Origin: Acidobacteriota bacterium
GTDB taxonomy: Bacteria > Acidobacteriota > Holophagae > Acanthopleuribacterales > Acanthopleuribacteraceae
Assembly (NCBI GenBank): GCA_002747255.1
Contig: PDUC01000009.1
Coordinates: forward strand, 1-35,235
Reading direction: 5' to 3'
DNA: 35,235 nt
Shown in pieces: positions 1-7,774 of the stretch. Within the stretch, counting starts at the first letter, position 1; every line of letters begins with the position of its first letter. A program made the translations under genes and the position numbers. The notes beneath the pieces are model-generated. The model ran no database searches. It had not been told where the DNA came from and saw only the letters and a list, made by a program, of their open reading frames with translations.

Positions 1-24
1 TTTTGGACGCTGTCAACGTATCAC

Positions 25-44
25 CTCCTGAATGAGTTCAGGAG
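25..44. repeat. Small hairpin at window edge
   Basis: An 8-bp perfect inverted repeat (CTCCTGAA at 25-32, TTCAGGAG at 37-44) encloses a TGAG tetraloop. No T-run follows on either strand, so it is not a clear intrinsic terminator. Its parent gene, if any, lies outside the window. Confidence 0.4.
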
Positions 45-111
45 TGTAGATTAAACAAATTGTTTGAAAAATATCAGGCGGCTTTTAATAAACGCTTACG
101 TTAAAAAAAAA

Positions 112-736
112 GAACCACAGATGAACACAGATAAACACAGATTTTTAAATAGGAAGCCATTCGCAAAACATTGGTAATGCATTTGAGGCTCTGAACGCCA
201 TTCATGAATCACAAAACCATTATTCGGTTGTTCCATTCAATTCATACATTCGTGTGAATTCGTGTTCATTCGCGGTTAAAAACATCCGTGTCCATCTGTG
301 TCCATCAGTGGTTTAAAAAAATGGAACCACAGATGAACACAGATAAACACAGATTTTTAAACAGGAAGCCATTCGCAAAAAGGTTGGTGGTGCATTTAAG
401 GTTCTGAACGCCATTCATGAATCAAAAAACTTTATTTGGTTGTTCCATTCAATCCGCACATTCGTGTGAATTCGTGTTCATTCGTGGTTAAAAAACATCC
501 GTGTCCATCAGTGGTTTAAAAAAAAGGAACCACAGATGAACACAGATAAACATAGATTTTTAAAAAGGAAGCCATTCGCAAAAAGGTTGGTAATGCATTT
601 GAGGTTATGAACGCCATTCATGAATCACAAAACCATTATTCGGTTGTTCCATTCAATTCATACATTCGTGGTTAAAAAACATCCGTGTTCATCTGTGGTT
701 TTAAAAAAAAGAACCACAGACAAACACAGATAAATG
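112..736. repeat. Array A of dispersed ~200-bp repeat, three copies plus a stub
   Basis: Copies run about 112-316, 323-516 and 526-702, with a truncated left end at 711-736. Each begins GAACCACAGATGAACACAGA and ends in GTGTCCATCAGTGGTT or a variant, separated by A-rich linkers. The left end is an imperfect reverse complement of the right end (ACCACAGATG against CATCTGTGGT), so a copy could fold back on itself. Internal words such as ATTCGTGTGAATTCGTGTTC recur, and copy three lacks part of this internal block. No transposase is encoded. The same unit recurs at 2563-3420, 9655-9870 and 34638-35235. It looks like a MITE-like or REP-like non-coding element. Confidence 0.85.
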
Positions 737-901
737 AAAAGCTGTCTCAGTCAAAATCCGAAGAAGATCTCAGAGCCTTGCTGCCTTACAAGTTACCTCG
801 GCCTTAAGTTGACGCTTACAGAATAAGTGTACCCGAAATTAAGTCAATTAGGCTGAACAAGGCTCCCATCCAGAAAGACAACAGTGTGACACCAGGACAT
901 T
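737..901. other. Intergenic stretch, nothing recognised
   Basis: Unique sequence lies between repeat array A and the stop codon of the minus-strand propeller gene. I see no ORF, hairpin terminator or RNA gene in it. Confidence 0.5.
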
Positions 902-1978
902 TTAATTGAAGTCACGACAAAAGGCAGGCAGACGGTTTTCCAAGAGAATGCTCTGGGTAAACTTCGATTTCTCAGTTCTTTTTATCGTATAACTATCGGA
1001 TTCATCATCATAGGCGATCCAATATATATAGTTATTGTGTATACCAACAGACCTACGCATAAAAAGTTCCGTGTCACTTTGCTTCATATTCCTCTCCTGA
1101 CCTAATAGCGTGAGTGGGAGGATATCCAGGTTTGACTCACCACTGGATGTTGAAGGCAGTGGGGTGTATTTCAATACATTAATTTCATTGTATATTGTTC
1201 TATTCATTCTAGCGACGACAGGGAAATATGCAGGGAAATTTGCTACATATTTATTTTTATTTAATTTGTTCATGGTTTCTAAACGCATGTTCCCCCAGTC
1301 TTTATTAAATTTTATAGGTTTCCCAGGTATTTCAAAGCTTAAGAGAATGTCCTCAATGTTAGAATCGAAAACAAAGACATTGGTGGATCCTGGAACACGA
1401 ATATATGCGTATTGTCCCGTTAAGTCGACAAAGAAATCACCATAGTCAATAGTAGGATTGTATCGAATCGATCTATCGGTGTTATCAATCTTATCGTCAA
1501 AAGTTTGCATACGTTCAATTTCACAGATATTTTTTTTTGTTGATCCCTTGTAAAAAAGAACATTGATTGGTTTGTCGTTGTATCTATCTAATAAATTCTC
1601 AATACCAAGCCAACCATGTTTTACTCTTTTGATTTGCGAGTTCCCTACAGGAAATTTGGTTGTATGCATTAATTTGCCAGAATTATTAAATTCATGGGCT
1701 CTATTCAGCTCGTATACTACTACTTGATTGGGTAAAACTTGTAAAAAATACGGTTCACGAAACTCACCTGGTCCATCACCTCTTTTGCCAAAAGTGCGTA
1801 TTTTCTTTCCAGAATAATCATAATGCTGAACACAGTAACCGGAAGTGTTTAAAATATAAATACCAGCGTCGTTTAAACCAACCTGGAGAACGAAGACGTC
1901 GTTAAATAATTCAGGGTCTTCGAGCTGCCAATTGTTATCAGGATTAAAAGATAAAAACAATAAAGTTAATACAAACAA
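902..1978 (-). CDS. Six-bladed beta-propeller (NHL-like) exported protein
   Basis: The 358-residue product has a hydrophobic N-terminus (FVLTLLFLSF), consistent with a signal peptide or anchor. It is followed by repeats typical of six-bladed propellers, including the FGKRGDGPGEF turn near residue 65, a hallmark of the NHL/6-bladed propeller family in Gram-negative bacteria. The predicted start is TTG at 1978, immediately after the in-frame TAA (1981-1979) of the small upstream gene, with only a weak Shine-Dalgarno. Translation is therefore probably coupled to the upstream gene; a second TTG six codons in is an alternative. Such propellers are usually secreted or periplasmic binding or scaffold proteins, and no enzymatic motif is visible. 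The exact function is unknown. Confidence 0.75.
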   Translation of the reverse strand: MFVLTLLFLSFNPDNNWQLEDPELFNDVFVLQVGLNDAGIYILNTSGYCVQHYDYSGKKIRTFGKRGDGPGEFREPYFLQVLPNQVVVYELNRAHEFNNSGKLMHTTKFPVGNSQIKRVKHGWLGIENLLDRYNDKPINVLFYKGSTKKNICEIERMQTFDDKIDNTDRSIRYNPTIDYGDFFVDLTGQYAYIRVPGSTNVFVFDSNIEDILLSFEIPGKPIKFNKDWGNMRLETMNKLNKNKYVANFPAYFPVVARMNRTIYNEINVLKYTPLPSTSSGESNLDILPLTLLGQERNMKQSDTELFMRRSVGIHNNYIYWIAYDDESDSYTIKRTEKSKFTQSILLENRLPAFCRDFN

Positions 1979-2200
1979 TTAGTTACATCTCGCAACACAT
2001 GCATCATAGGCTTCATTTATCGAGCCTTGAGAAGAAGGTACACAAGTTGGATCTTGCGTACATAACATAGCTGCTGTTCGCATACGAGCATGTTTCCAGT
2101 TTACACATTCCACTCTGTACATAAGATCCCAGGACGCAGAAGGGGATGGTATTGTAGCTATGACTCCGATTGACACTAATAGTAATAATAGTTTTTTCAT
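1979..2200 (-). CDS. Small exported cysteine-containing peptide
   Basis: This is a 73-residue product starting MKKLLLLLVSIGVIATIPSP, a convincing signal peptide, followed by a short mature part with five cysteines ending ACVARCN. I chose ATG 2200 because it follows a GGGGAAA Shine-Dalgarno. The frame stays open upstream to 2428, but that extension has no signal character. The gene ends directly against the TTG of the propeller gene in the same frame, so the two form a pair. Small Cys-bearing exported peptides next to six-bladed propellers are also seen in Bacteroidota (NVEALA-type peptides). The parallel is by arrangement only, not by clear sequence similarity. Confidence 0.6.
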   Translation of the reverse strand: MKKLLLLLVSIGVIATIPSPSASWDLMYRVECVNWKHARMRTAAMLCTQDPTCVPSSQGSINEAYDACVARCN

Positions 2201-2562
2201 GTCATTTCCCCGGTTTAGTAATTTCCGACAAGGTTTAGTCATAATGAACGCCGCCTTGGGAATTGAAGAGCGTTGCTTTTTCATTTCCTGCTTAAACAAA
2301 ACGTATTGGAACTTCGGCCAGCATCCTTGACATCTGTTTTTAGCTCGCTTGTCTGACTTCAGGCCGACGGGGATTGACTGAAATGGATCACATAAGTCCC
2401 CATGACCTGATCTCATTGTAGCAAGCAAAAAGCAGGGGTCAAGGAGCCACTTCAGAATAACTGTTTTTTCAGTCTTCTCTCACTGCGTTCGTTCGATAAA
2501 AATAACTTTTTCCTACGCTCACCTGAAGCCTGAGCAGGGCCTCTTGTGATCCCTGAAAGGTG
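2201..2562. other. Intergenic stretch upstream of the peptide-propeller pair
   Basis: Unique sequence with no supported gene. A minus-strand frame is open from 2428 into the small peptide gene, but it lacks its own ribosome binding site and I consider it non-coding leader. It should contain the promoter of the peptide-propeller pair, but no convincing -35/-10 pair stands out. Confidence 0.4.
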
Positions 2563-3420
2563 ATTAATAAACCTGTTCCATTCAATCCGCCGTGTCCATC
2601 AGTGGTTAAAAAAAAGAAACCACAGATGCACACAGATAAACACAGATTTTCAAATAGGAAGCCTCCCACATAATCGTTGGCTGTCCATTTGAGGTTCTGA
2701 ACATTATTTATTAATTAAAAAATTTTGATTTGGGTGTTTAATATTCAATTCATTCATTCGTGGTTAAAAACATCAGTGTCCATCTGTGTCCATCAGTGGT
2801 TAAAAAAAGAAACCACAGATGAACACAGATAAACACAGATTTTCAAATAGGAAGCCATTCGCAAAAAGGTTGGTAAAGCATTTGAGGTTCTGAACGCCAT
2901 TCATTGATAAAAAAACCTCTATTTGGGTGCCACAGATTCATTTGGTTAAAAAACATCAGTGTCCATCTGTGTCCATCAGTGGTTAAAAAAAAAGAACCAC
3001 AGATGAACACAGATAAACACAGATTTTTAAACAGGAAGCCTCCCACAAAATCGTTGGTGGTGCATTTGAGGTTCTGAATGTGATTCATTAATTAAAAAAC
3101 CCTTATTTGGGTGCCACCGATTCATTTGTGGTTAAAAACATCAGTGTCCATCTGTGTCCATCAGTGGTTTAAAAAAAAGGAACCACAGATGAACACAGAT
3201 AAACACAGATTTTTAAATAGGGAGCCTCCCACATAATCGTTGGCTGTCCATTTGAGGTTCTGAACATTATTTATTAATTAAAAAATCTTGATTTGGGTGT
3301 TTCATATTCCATTCATTCGTGTGAATTCGTGTTCATTCGTGGTTAAAAACACCAGTGTCCATCTGTGGTTAAAAAAACGTGTTCATCCGTGGTTAAAAAA
3401 ATATCCGTGTCCATCTGTGG
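2563..3420. repeat. Array B of dispersed ~200-bp repeat, one partial and four copies
   Basis: A right-end fragment (about 2563-2607) is followed by copies at about 2616-2803, 2809-2985, 2994-3171 and 3179-3420. Two subtypes are visible after the left end: AGGAAGCCATTCGC, and GAAGCCTCCCACA with an associated change further in. The last copy has extra GTGTTCATCCGTGGTT and GTGTCCATCTGTGG ends, as if several right ends had accumulated. All copies have the same orientation as array A. Short minus-strand open frames inside the array are by-products of the repeat and not genes. Confidence 0.85.
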
Positions 3421-3518
3421 CCCTAAACGTGATTTATTGATTAAAAACCCATTGCATGAAAAAATCGGTAAGTCTTTCCTCTCATACGCATCTCTTTATC
3501 AGTGCTGAACATGGCAGG
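3421..3518. other. Gap between repeat array B and the DGR promoter
   Basis: A short unique sequence in which I see no gene or strong structure. Confidence 0.3.
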
Positions 3519-3547
3519 TTGACTGCCTGTAAACAGCCCTTTATTTT
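3513..3547 (+). promoter_or_regulatory. Candidate promoter of the DGR target gene with palindrome over -35
   Basis: TTGACT (3519-3524) lies 17 nt before TATTTT (3542-3547), about 65 nt upstream of the ATG at 3612. The -35 sits in a small palindrome, GGCAG (3513-3517) and CTGCC (3523-3527), which could be an operator. The -35 is good and the -10 mediocre (4 of 6), so this remains a prediction. Confidence 0.45.
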
Positions 3548-3611
3548 ACAAGTGCTTTTTTATAGAATAGCCAAAATGTGAGAGTTTGCACATCCAGAGG
3601 AGGAGAGCCGG

Positions 3612-6600
3612 ATGGCGGAGAACAATCGAGAACGCGATAAGAGCACGCATGAATTCAGACCTAAAGAAAAAACACGTTACGCCGATGTTCACGGTTCTGT
3701 TACGGATGATTTTTTGAAACGCAGACAAGCAGGGCAGTCCGCAGATTCAGAACAGGAGAAAACAAGCGCCGGGAATGCACAAAAGCGCGGCAGTGAAGAA
3801 GCCGCCTTCAATCCCGGTGAGCGATCCGTTTACGTCGATGCTCAAGGCTCCGTTACGGAAGAGATCCTGAAACGCCAGCAGCAAAAGGCGGAAGGCTACT
3901 TCGTGGAAGGCGAGCAAATTGGCGGCTTTACAGTTATCTCCCGTCTGGGTGAAGGCGCCAGTGGAACCGTCTATAAAGTGAAAAACAGGTTGGGCGATAT
4001 TGAAGCGCTCAAGATAGCGCCGCCTGAACTTTTGGGCTCGTCGGCAGCCAGAAAGAACTTCATGCGTGAACTGAAAGTGGCGCGTGAGTTGTACCATCCG
4101 CACCTGGTTCCCATTTACACAGTCGATAAAACCACCGACACAGACGATGTCTTCTTCACCATGAAATACATGGAAGGCGGCGACCTTGATACCCTGTTGG
4201 AACACAACCGGAAGCGCCTTCCCCCGGCCGAGGTTCTGAAGTGGATGGGCCAGGTGGCGCAAGCGCTGTCTTTTATACACGCCAGGAACCTGGTTCACCA
4301 GGACATTAAACCGGCCAATATTCTAATCGACGCCTTCGGGCTGACGCTTTACACCCTGCTGTCGGGCGAGTTTGTGCAGATCAACCCCGATCCGCTGTCG
4401 GAATTTATGGACGACAAGGTCCTGGCCGACCAACTGGACAGGCTCCTGAATCGCTGCTGGAAAAAAGACCCGAAAAAGCGTTTCAAAAACGGTTCTGAGC
4501 TGTTAGCCGCCTGGCCTTCTACCGCCGGAGCCACTCCGCCGCCACCGCCCAAACAGTCAAGCCGTCAAGGCGACCTGGCGATCAGTACCAGCCACGACGC
4601 TGACATATATCTGGATGGAAAAAGCCGGGGCCAAACAGAGGGCCGCTACCTCTTAATTGAAAAGATTCCCTACGGCGAACATCAGCTTAGAGCGGAAAAC
4701 CGCACGCAAATAGCCGAAAAAACCTTCAAACAGGATAAAGAAATAGTGCAAGTGGATCTGGAGCTTCAAGTCAAAACCGGCCGCTTGAAAGTGTCGTCGA
4801 AAATTGGTTTTTTCAATTTCAGTATTCAGGGTACCAGCTACAAGGCCCCCAAAGTGCTCACCAATGTATCGGTGGGCGAGCACGAGCTGAACATAAGCCA
4901 CAAAGAGCTGAAATTCAGCCGTAAAATCCAGGTAAAAGCCAACCAGACCGCTGAATTTCTGTTAACGCGCGAGATGCTGAAGCAAGAAAAGCAGCGCGCG
5001 GATGAAAAGGCCATCGCCAACTTGCTGGCCGCCGCGCCCGAGAGCATAGAGGGGAAAACCAAGCTGTTGGCGGATTTACAGTCACTGGCCCCGAAGGTGG
5101 GCACCGCGACTCAACCTCAATTAAGGCAAACCCTGGAGAGGTTGAAAAAAGAGCTGTCCGACCAGAAGCGCAGGCAGCAGGAGGAAGCCCAACGCCAGAA
5201 AGCAGAAGAGGCCAATCGTGTGTGCAGGCAGGCGCTGGAGGCGCCGGAGGGCAATCTAGCTGAGAAGCAGTCGAAACACGAAAGGCTTGTCAAAAGCAGC
5301 AGCAATCTGCAAGCGGGCGAGTTGAAAGACCGGGCGGAATACGAAATAAGCCGCCTGGCGCAGGAGATCCGCCGCGCTCAGCAACGCAGAGAGGAAGAGG
5401 CAAAGAAAAAGAGCCGCAAGAGGAAAAAGACACTGCTGCGCATGGCAATTACCCTGGCACTGGTTCTGGCGGTTGTTGGCGGCTATGTTGTATTACAAGA
5501 ACAGCTTCGAATACGCCAGGACCAGCAGAAGCGGCGGGCGGAAGCGCAAGCGTGGCAGGAAGCGGAAGGCGACCACAGCATAGAGGGTTATGAGAGCTAC
5601 CTAGAAAAAATGGGCAAAGCCGGAGCGCATTACAGCGAGGCCATAGCAAAAAAGGAGGAGTTAGAAGCAAAAAAGGAAGAGCTGGAGGAAAAGGATCACG
5701 AGGCCTATGCTGAAGCGGACAAGGCGGGCACAGAGGAAGCGCTGCGTGCATACATGGCGAATTACGAACTGCATACAGAGGAAGCGAAAAGCCGGTTAAG
5801 CAAGTTGCAAGCGAACAGGGAGCAAAAAAAAGCGCGAGATGAAGAAGCGTGGGAACGAGCGAAAAAGGGAGGCAGCCTGTCCAGTTATCAGGCGTATCTG
5901 GACAAGGTAGGTACCTCGGGAGCGTATTACGTTCAGGCGCAGGAGAAAGTGAACGAGCTGGAAGCGGATGCGGATCACAAGGCCTTCATAACGGCGCGCA
6001 AAGTGGGAACTCGAGTAGCGTTGCGAAACTACCTGTCGAAGTACAAACTGCATGCGTCAGAAGCGAAGGATCAGCTGTCGGAGCTGGAGTTACAGGCGAA
6101 AAGGGAGCAAGAGAAGCGCCGAGACGAAGAAGCGTGGAGGAGAGCGAAAGCATCGGATACACTTACGAGCTATCAGTCGTATGTAGAAGAACAGGGAACA
6201 AAGGGAGCGTACTACAGAAAGGCAAAAGCCAAGCTGAAAGAATTGCGTTTATTAGAGTCAAAAAATCAGCAAAGCGAGCTGCAAGCTGGTTCGAGGAAGA
6301 GTTTTAGAATTCCGGGAACAACCATAGACCTGAACATGCGTTGGATTCCGAGTGACAGTTTTACAATGGGCAGTAATGAATATTATGATGAGAAGCCTCG
6401 ACATAAGGTAACGTTGAGTAAGGGATTCTGGATGCTGGAGACGGAGGTGACGCAGGAGATGTGGGATGCGTTGATGGGACCAGAATCGAATCGAAGTGAA
6501 TATAAAGGAGCCAAGAGGCCTGTGGAGAATGTTTCTTGGAATGATGCCAAGAAATTCATAGAGAAGTTGAACAGAAAGGGAATAGGGACGTATCGCTTAC

Positions 6601-7001
6601 CGACGGAGGCGGAGTGGGAATACGCGTGTCGAGCAGGCTCAACAAGTGCGTATTGTTATGGAGATTCAAAAAGTAGGTTAAAGGACTATGCTTGGTATGA
6701 AGATAACAGCGGAGGAGAGACACATGAAGTAGGAGGAAAGCAGTCGAATGATTGGGGTTTGTATGACATGCACGGTAATGTGTGGGAGTGGTGCGAAGAT
6801 AGGTACGGAAAGGACTATTACAAAGAAAGTCCAGAGCGTGACCCGAGAGGCCCAGGCCCTGCTTCTGGCGAGGATCGCGTCAATCGTGGGGGCAGCTGTT
6901 GGATCGACGCCGGGCGCTGCCGCTCGGCCAGTCGCGACGGGTTTGCGCCGGATTACCGCTACTGGAACTTGGGCTTCCGCCTTGTGAGGAATTACCCTTA
7001 G
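3612..7001 (+). CDS. DGR variable protein: kinase-like, PEGA, membrane helix and FGE/lectin-fold domain
   Basis: This 1129-residue protein is the DGR target. ATG 3612 follows AGGAGGAGA at good spacing. Residues 21-38 and 72-89 repeat a Y.D..GSVT....LKR motif. Residues ~95-300 are kinase-like: glycine loop GEGASGTV (113-120), Lys134 in EALKIA, catalytic loop HQDIKPAN (229-236). The text then jumps from ILID to AFGLTLYTLLSGE, so DFG, activation loop and APE are missing. Two PEGA-like domains (~318-455) and a charged coiled coil follow. One membrane helix (~608-630) lies after KKKSRKRKK, which implies an N-in, C-out topology. Three related spacer repeats occupy ~645-885. Residues ~898-1129 are an FGE-sulfatase (C-type lectin fold) domain with RLPTEAEWEYACR and GLYDMHGNVWEWCEDR. 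The last ~45 residues are the variable region. It is probably an envelope receptor with a diversifying binding face. Confidence 0.93.
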   Translation: MAENNRERDKSTHEFRPKEKTRYADVHGSVTDDFLKRRQAGQSADSEQEKTSAGNAQKRGSEEAAFNPGERSVYVDAQGSVTEEILKRQQQKAEGYFVEGEQIGGFTVISRLGEGASGTVYKVKNRLGDIEALKIAPPELLGSSAARKNFMRELKVARELYHPHLVPIYTVDKTTDTDDVFFTMKYMEGGDLDTLLEHNRKRLPPAEVLKWMGQVAQALSFIHARNLVHQDIKPANILIDAFGLTLYTLLSGEFVQINPDPLSEFMDDKVLADQLDRLLNRCWKKDPKKRFKNGSELLAAWPSTAGATPPPPPKQSSRQGDLAISTSHDADIYLDGKSRGQTEGRYLLIEKIPYGEHQLRAENRTQIAEKTFKQDKEIVQVDLELQVKTGRLKVSSKIGFFNFSIQGTSYKAPKVLTNVSVGEHELNISHKELKFSRKIQVKANQTAEFLLTREMLKQEKQRADEKAIANLLAAAPESIEGKTKLLADLQSLAPKVGTATQPQLRQTLERLKKELSDQKRRQQEEAQRQKAEEANRVCRQALEAPEGNLAEKQSKHERLVKSSSNLQAGELKDRAEYEISRLAQEIRRAQQRREEEAKKKSRKRKKTLLRMAITLALVLAVVGGYVVLQEQLRIRQDQQKRRAEAQAWQEAEGDHSIEGYESYLEKMGKAGAHYSEAIAKKEELEAKKEELEEKDHEAYAEADKAGTEEALRAYMANYELHTEEAKSRLSKLQANREQKKARDEEAWERAKKGGSLSSYQAYLDKVGTSGAYYVQAQEKVNELEADADHKAFITARKVGTRVALRNYLSKYKLHASEAKDQLSELELQAKREQEKRRDEEAWRRAKASDTLTSYQSYVEEQGTKGAYYRKAKAKLKELRLLESKNQQSELQAGSRKSFRIPGTTIDLNMRWIPSDSFTMGSNEYYDEKPRHKVTLSKGFWMLETEVTQEMWDALMGPESNRSEYKGAKRPVENVSWNDAKKFIEKLNRKGIGTYRLPTEAEWEYACRAGSTSAYCYGDSKSRLKDYAWYEDNSGGETHEVGGKQSNDWGLYDMHGNVWEWCEDRYGKDYYKESPERDPRGPGPASGEDRVNRGGSCWIDAGRCRSASRDGFAPDYRYWNLGFRLVRNYP
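6854..6988 (+). repeat. DGR variable repeat (VR)
   Basis: These 135 nt encode residues 1081-1125 of the target protein. They align without gaps to the reverse complement of 9352-9486 with 15 mismatches, at 6873, 6898, 6904, 6912, 6915, 6916, 6931, 6936, 6939, 6942, 6943, 6945, 6954, 6960 and 6963. All are A in the TR sense strand: eight became G, six T and one C. Thirteen codons change: N1088D, Y1096C, N1098I, R1101G, N1102R, N1107S, N1109D, R1110G, N1111F, T1112A, N1115Y, N1117Y and R1118W. The last 25 nt are identical to the TR, as expected for the initiation-of-homing end. Identity stops at 6853 and 6989. Confidence 0.96.
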
Positions 7002-7022
7002 CACTTTTACCCTTTTACCCTT
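6992..7022 (+). repeat. Three TTACCCTT direct repeats just after VR
   Basis: TTACCCTT occurs at 6992-6999, 7007-7014 and 7015-7022. The first copy overlaps the stop codon TAG (6999-7001), only 4 nt after VR homology ends. It lies where DGRs carry target-recognition signals that distinguish VR from TR; a role is inferred from position only. Confidence 0.5.
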
Positions 7023-7050
7023 GTTAGAAAAAAAACAGGGAAAAGGCAGA

Positions 7051-7120
7051 GCACCATGCAGACAGACACACCAGCCATGCGTGCGAAGCCGCAGGCTGGA
7101 GGTGTCTGTCGGCATGGTGC
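7051..7120. repeat. Large imperfect hairpin/cruciform downstream of VR
   Basis: Left arm 7051-7070 (GCACCATGCAGACAGACACA) pairs with right arm 7101-7120, 18 of 20 positions complementary. Inside it CCAGCC (7071-7076) pairs with GGCTGG (7094-7099), extending the stem to about 26 pairs around a 17-nt loop. In the Bordetella phage DGR and relatives a hairpin or cruciform shortly downstream of the VR stimulates retrohoming. This one begins 62 nt after the VR, rather farther than usual. No T-run follows, which argues against a simple terminator. Confidence 0.6.
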
Positions 7121-7152
7121 AGGCGGAAAAAGCGCAAAAAGCACCCCAAAAA

Positions 7153-7171
7153 TTGCCGCGGAACGCGGCAA
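7153..7171. repeat. Second GC-rich hairpin before the HRDC gene
   Basis: TTGCCGCG (7153-7160) and CGCGGCAA (7164-7171) form a perfect 8-bp stem with a GAA triloop. It is followed by AAATTT rather than a run of T, so it could be a weak attenuator or a second structural element of the VR-downstream region. Confidence 0.45.
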
Positions 7172-7225
7172 AAATTTCCCCGACTAAACAAATACAAAAA
7201 GTATAAGAAAAAAGGAGGATGGGGC

Positions 7226-7270
7226 GTGAAAGCAGAAAAGATGAAAAGCAGGCAAAAAAATGCAAGTTAA
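7226..7270 (+). CDS. Possible 14-codon leader peptide or frameshifted start of HRDC gene
   Basis: A GTG at 7226 lies 7 nt after AAAGGAGG, the best Shine-Dalgarno in this gap, and reads VKAEKMKSRQKNAS before TAA at 7268. It overlaps the HRDC start at 7260. A run of seven A (7254-7260) lies at the junction, and a single-base skip there would fuse this start to the HRDC frame. It may be a coupling leader, a +1 slippage site or a sequencing/indel artefact in the A-run. It may also be chance. Confidence 0.3.
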   Translation: MKAEKMKSRQKNAS

Positions 7271-7721
7271 ACTGCTAACAATTCCATTCGATCCCGTACT
7301 GGGTAACTTTAACGATCAGGTACTGCAGGAATTTTTATCAGCCAAGCAGGTGTGCGAGATAAAGCATTATTTCTTTCAGCATGAGAGTCAAAAATATTTG
7401 GTCTTTTGCATAACGTATCATTTGCAAGCAGTTAAACAGAGTCAGAAGATGAAAAAAGGCGGAGGGCCAAAAGAAGATTGGCGGAGTAAGGTCAAAGAGG
7501 AAGATCTGCCCCTCTTCAATACCGTCAGAGATTGGAGAATGGCCCAAGCCAGGAAGGAGGGAATACCGCCTTATGTCATCTGTACCAATATGCAGTTAGC
7601 CAAAATAATCGCCAAAAAACCAAAGAGTTTGAATCAGTTATCCCAAGTGGAGGGCATAGGGAGTTCAAAGATAAAGAAATATGGAGCGGCACTGCTATCA
7701 TTTTTTAAGGATGCGGGTTAG
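7260..7721 (+). CDS. HRDC-domain DGR accessory protein
   Basis: The product has 153 residues. The C-terminal half (~83-150) is an HRDC domain (helicase and RNase D C-terminal, a helical nucleic-acid-binding fold) with LFNTVRDWRMAQARKEG, PYVICTN, LNQLSQVEGIGSSKIKKYG, the last resembling the RecQ HRDC end. The N-terminal ~60 residues are a separate unknown small domain. HRDC proteins are known accessory genes in a subset of DGRs and probably bind template RNA, cDNA or target DNA. Its place between target and avd supports that role. The ATG at 7260 has a poor Shine-Dalgarno, while a much better one serves the overlapping GTG frame at 7226, so the true start is uncertain. Confidence 0.85.
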   Translation: MQVKLLTIPFDPVLGNFNDQVLQEFLSAKQVCEIKHYFFQHESQKYLVFCITYHLQAVKQSQKMKKGGGPKEDWRSKVKEEDLPLFNTVRDWRMAQARKEGIPPYVICTNMQLAKIIAKKPKSLNQLSQVEGIGSSKIKKYGAALLSFFKDAG

Positions 7722-7774
7722 CTGAAATGTCTTTCAGCCAGAATGTCACCTGTTTTTTGTGAGGAGCTAGGACT

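Noticed and set aside
2201-2428. N-terminal extension of the small Cys peptide
   Set aside because: ATG 2200 has a good Shine-Dalgarno and begins a signal peptide. The upstream extension would bury it.
2533-2545. Short match AGCAGGGCCTCTT to the TR edge (9478-9490), possible TR remnant
   Set aside because: A 13-nt match is expected by chance in a window of this size, and flanking bases do not align.
112-3420. CRISPR array
   Set aside because: Repeat units are ~200 bp with A-rich linkers, not short repeats with unique spacers, and no cas genes are present.
7051-7120. Intrinsic terminator after the target gene
   Set aside because: The stem is long and imperfect with no T-run, so a structural or homing role fits better.
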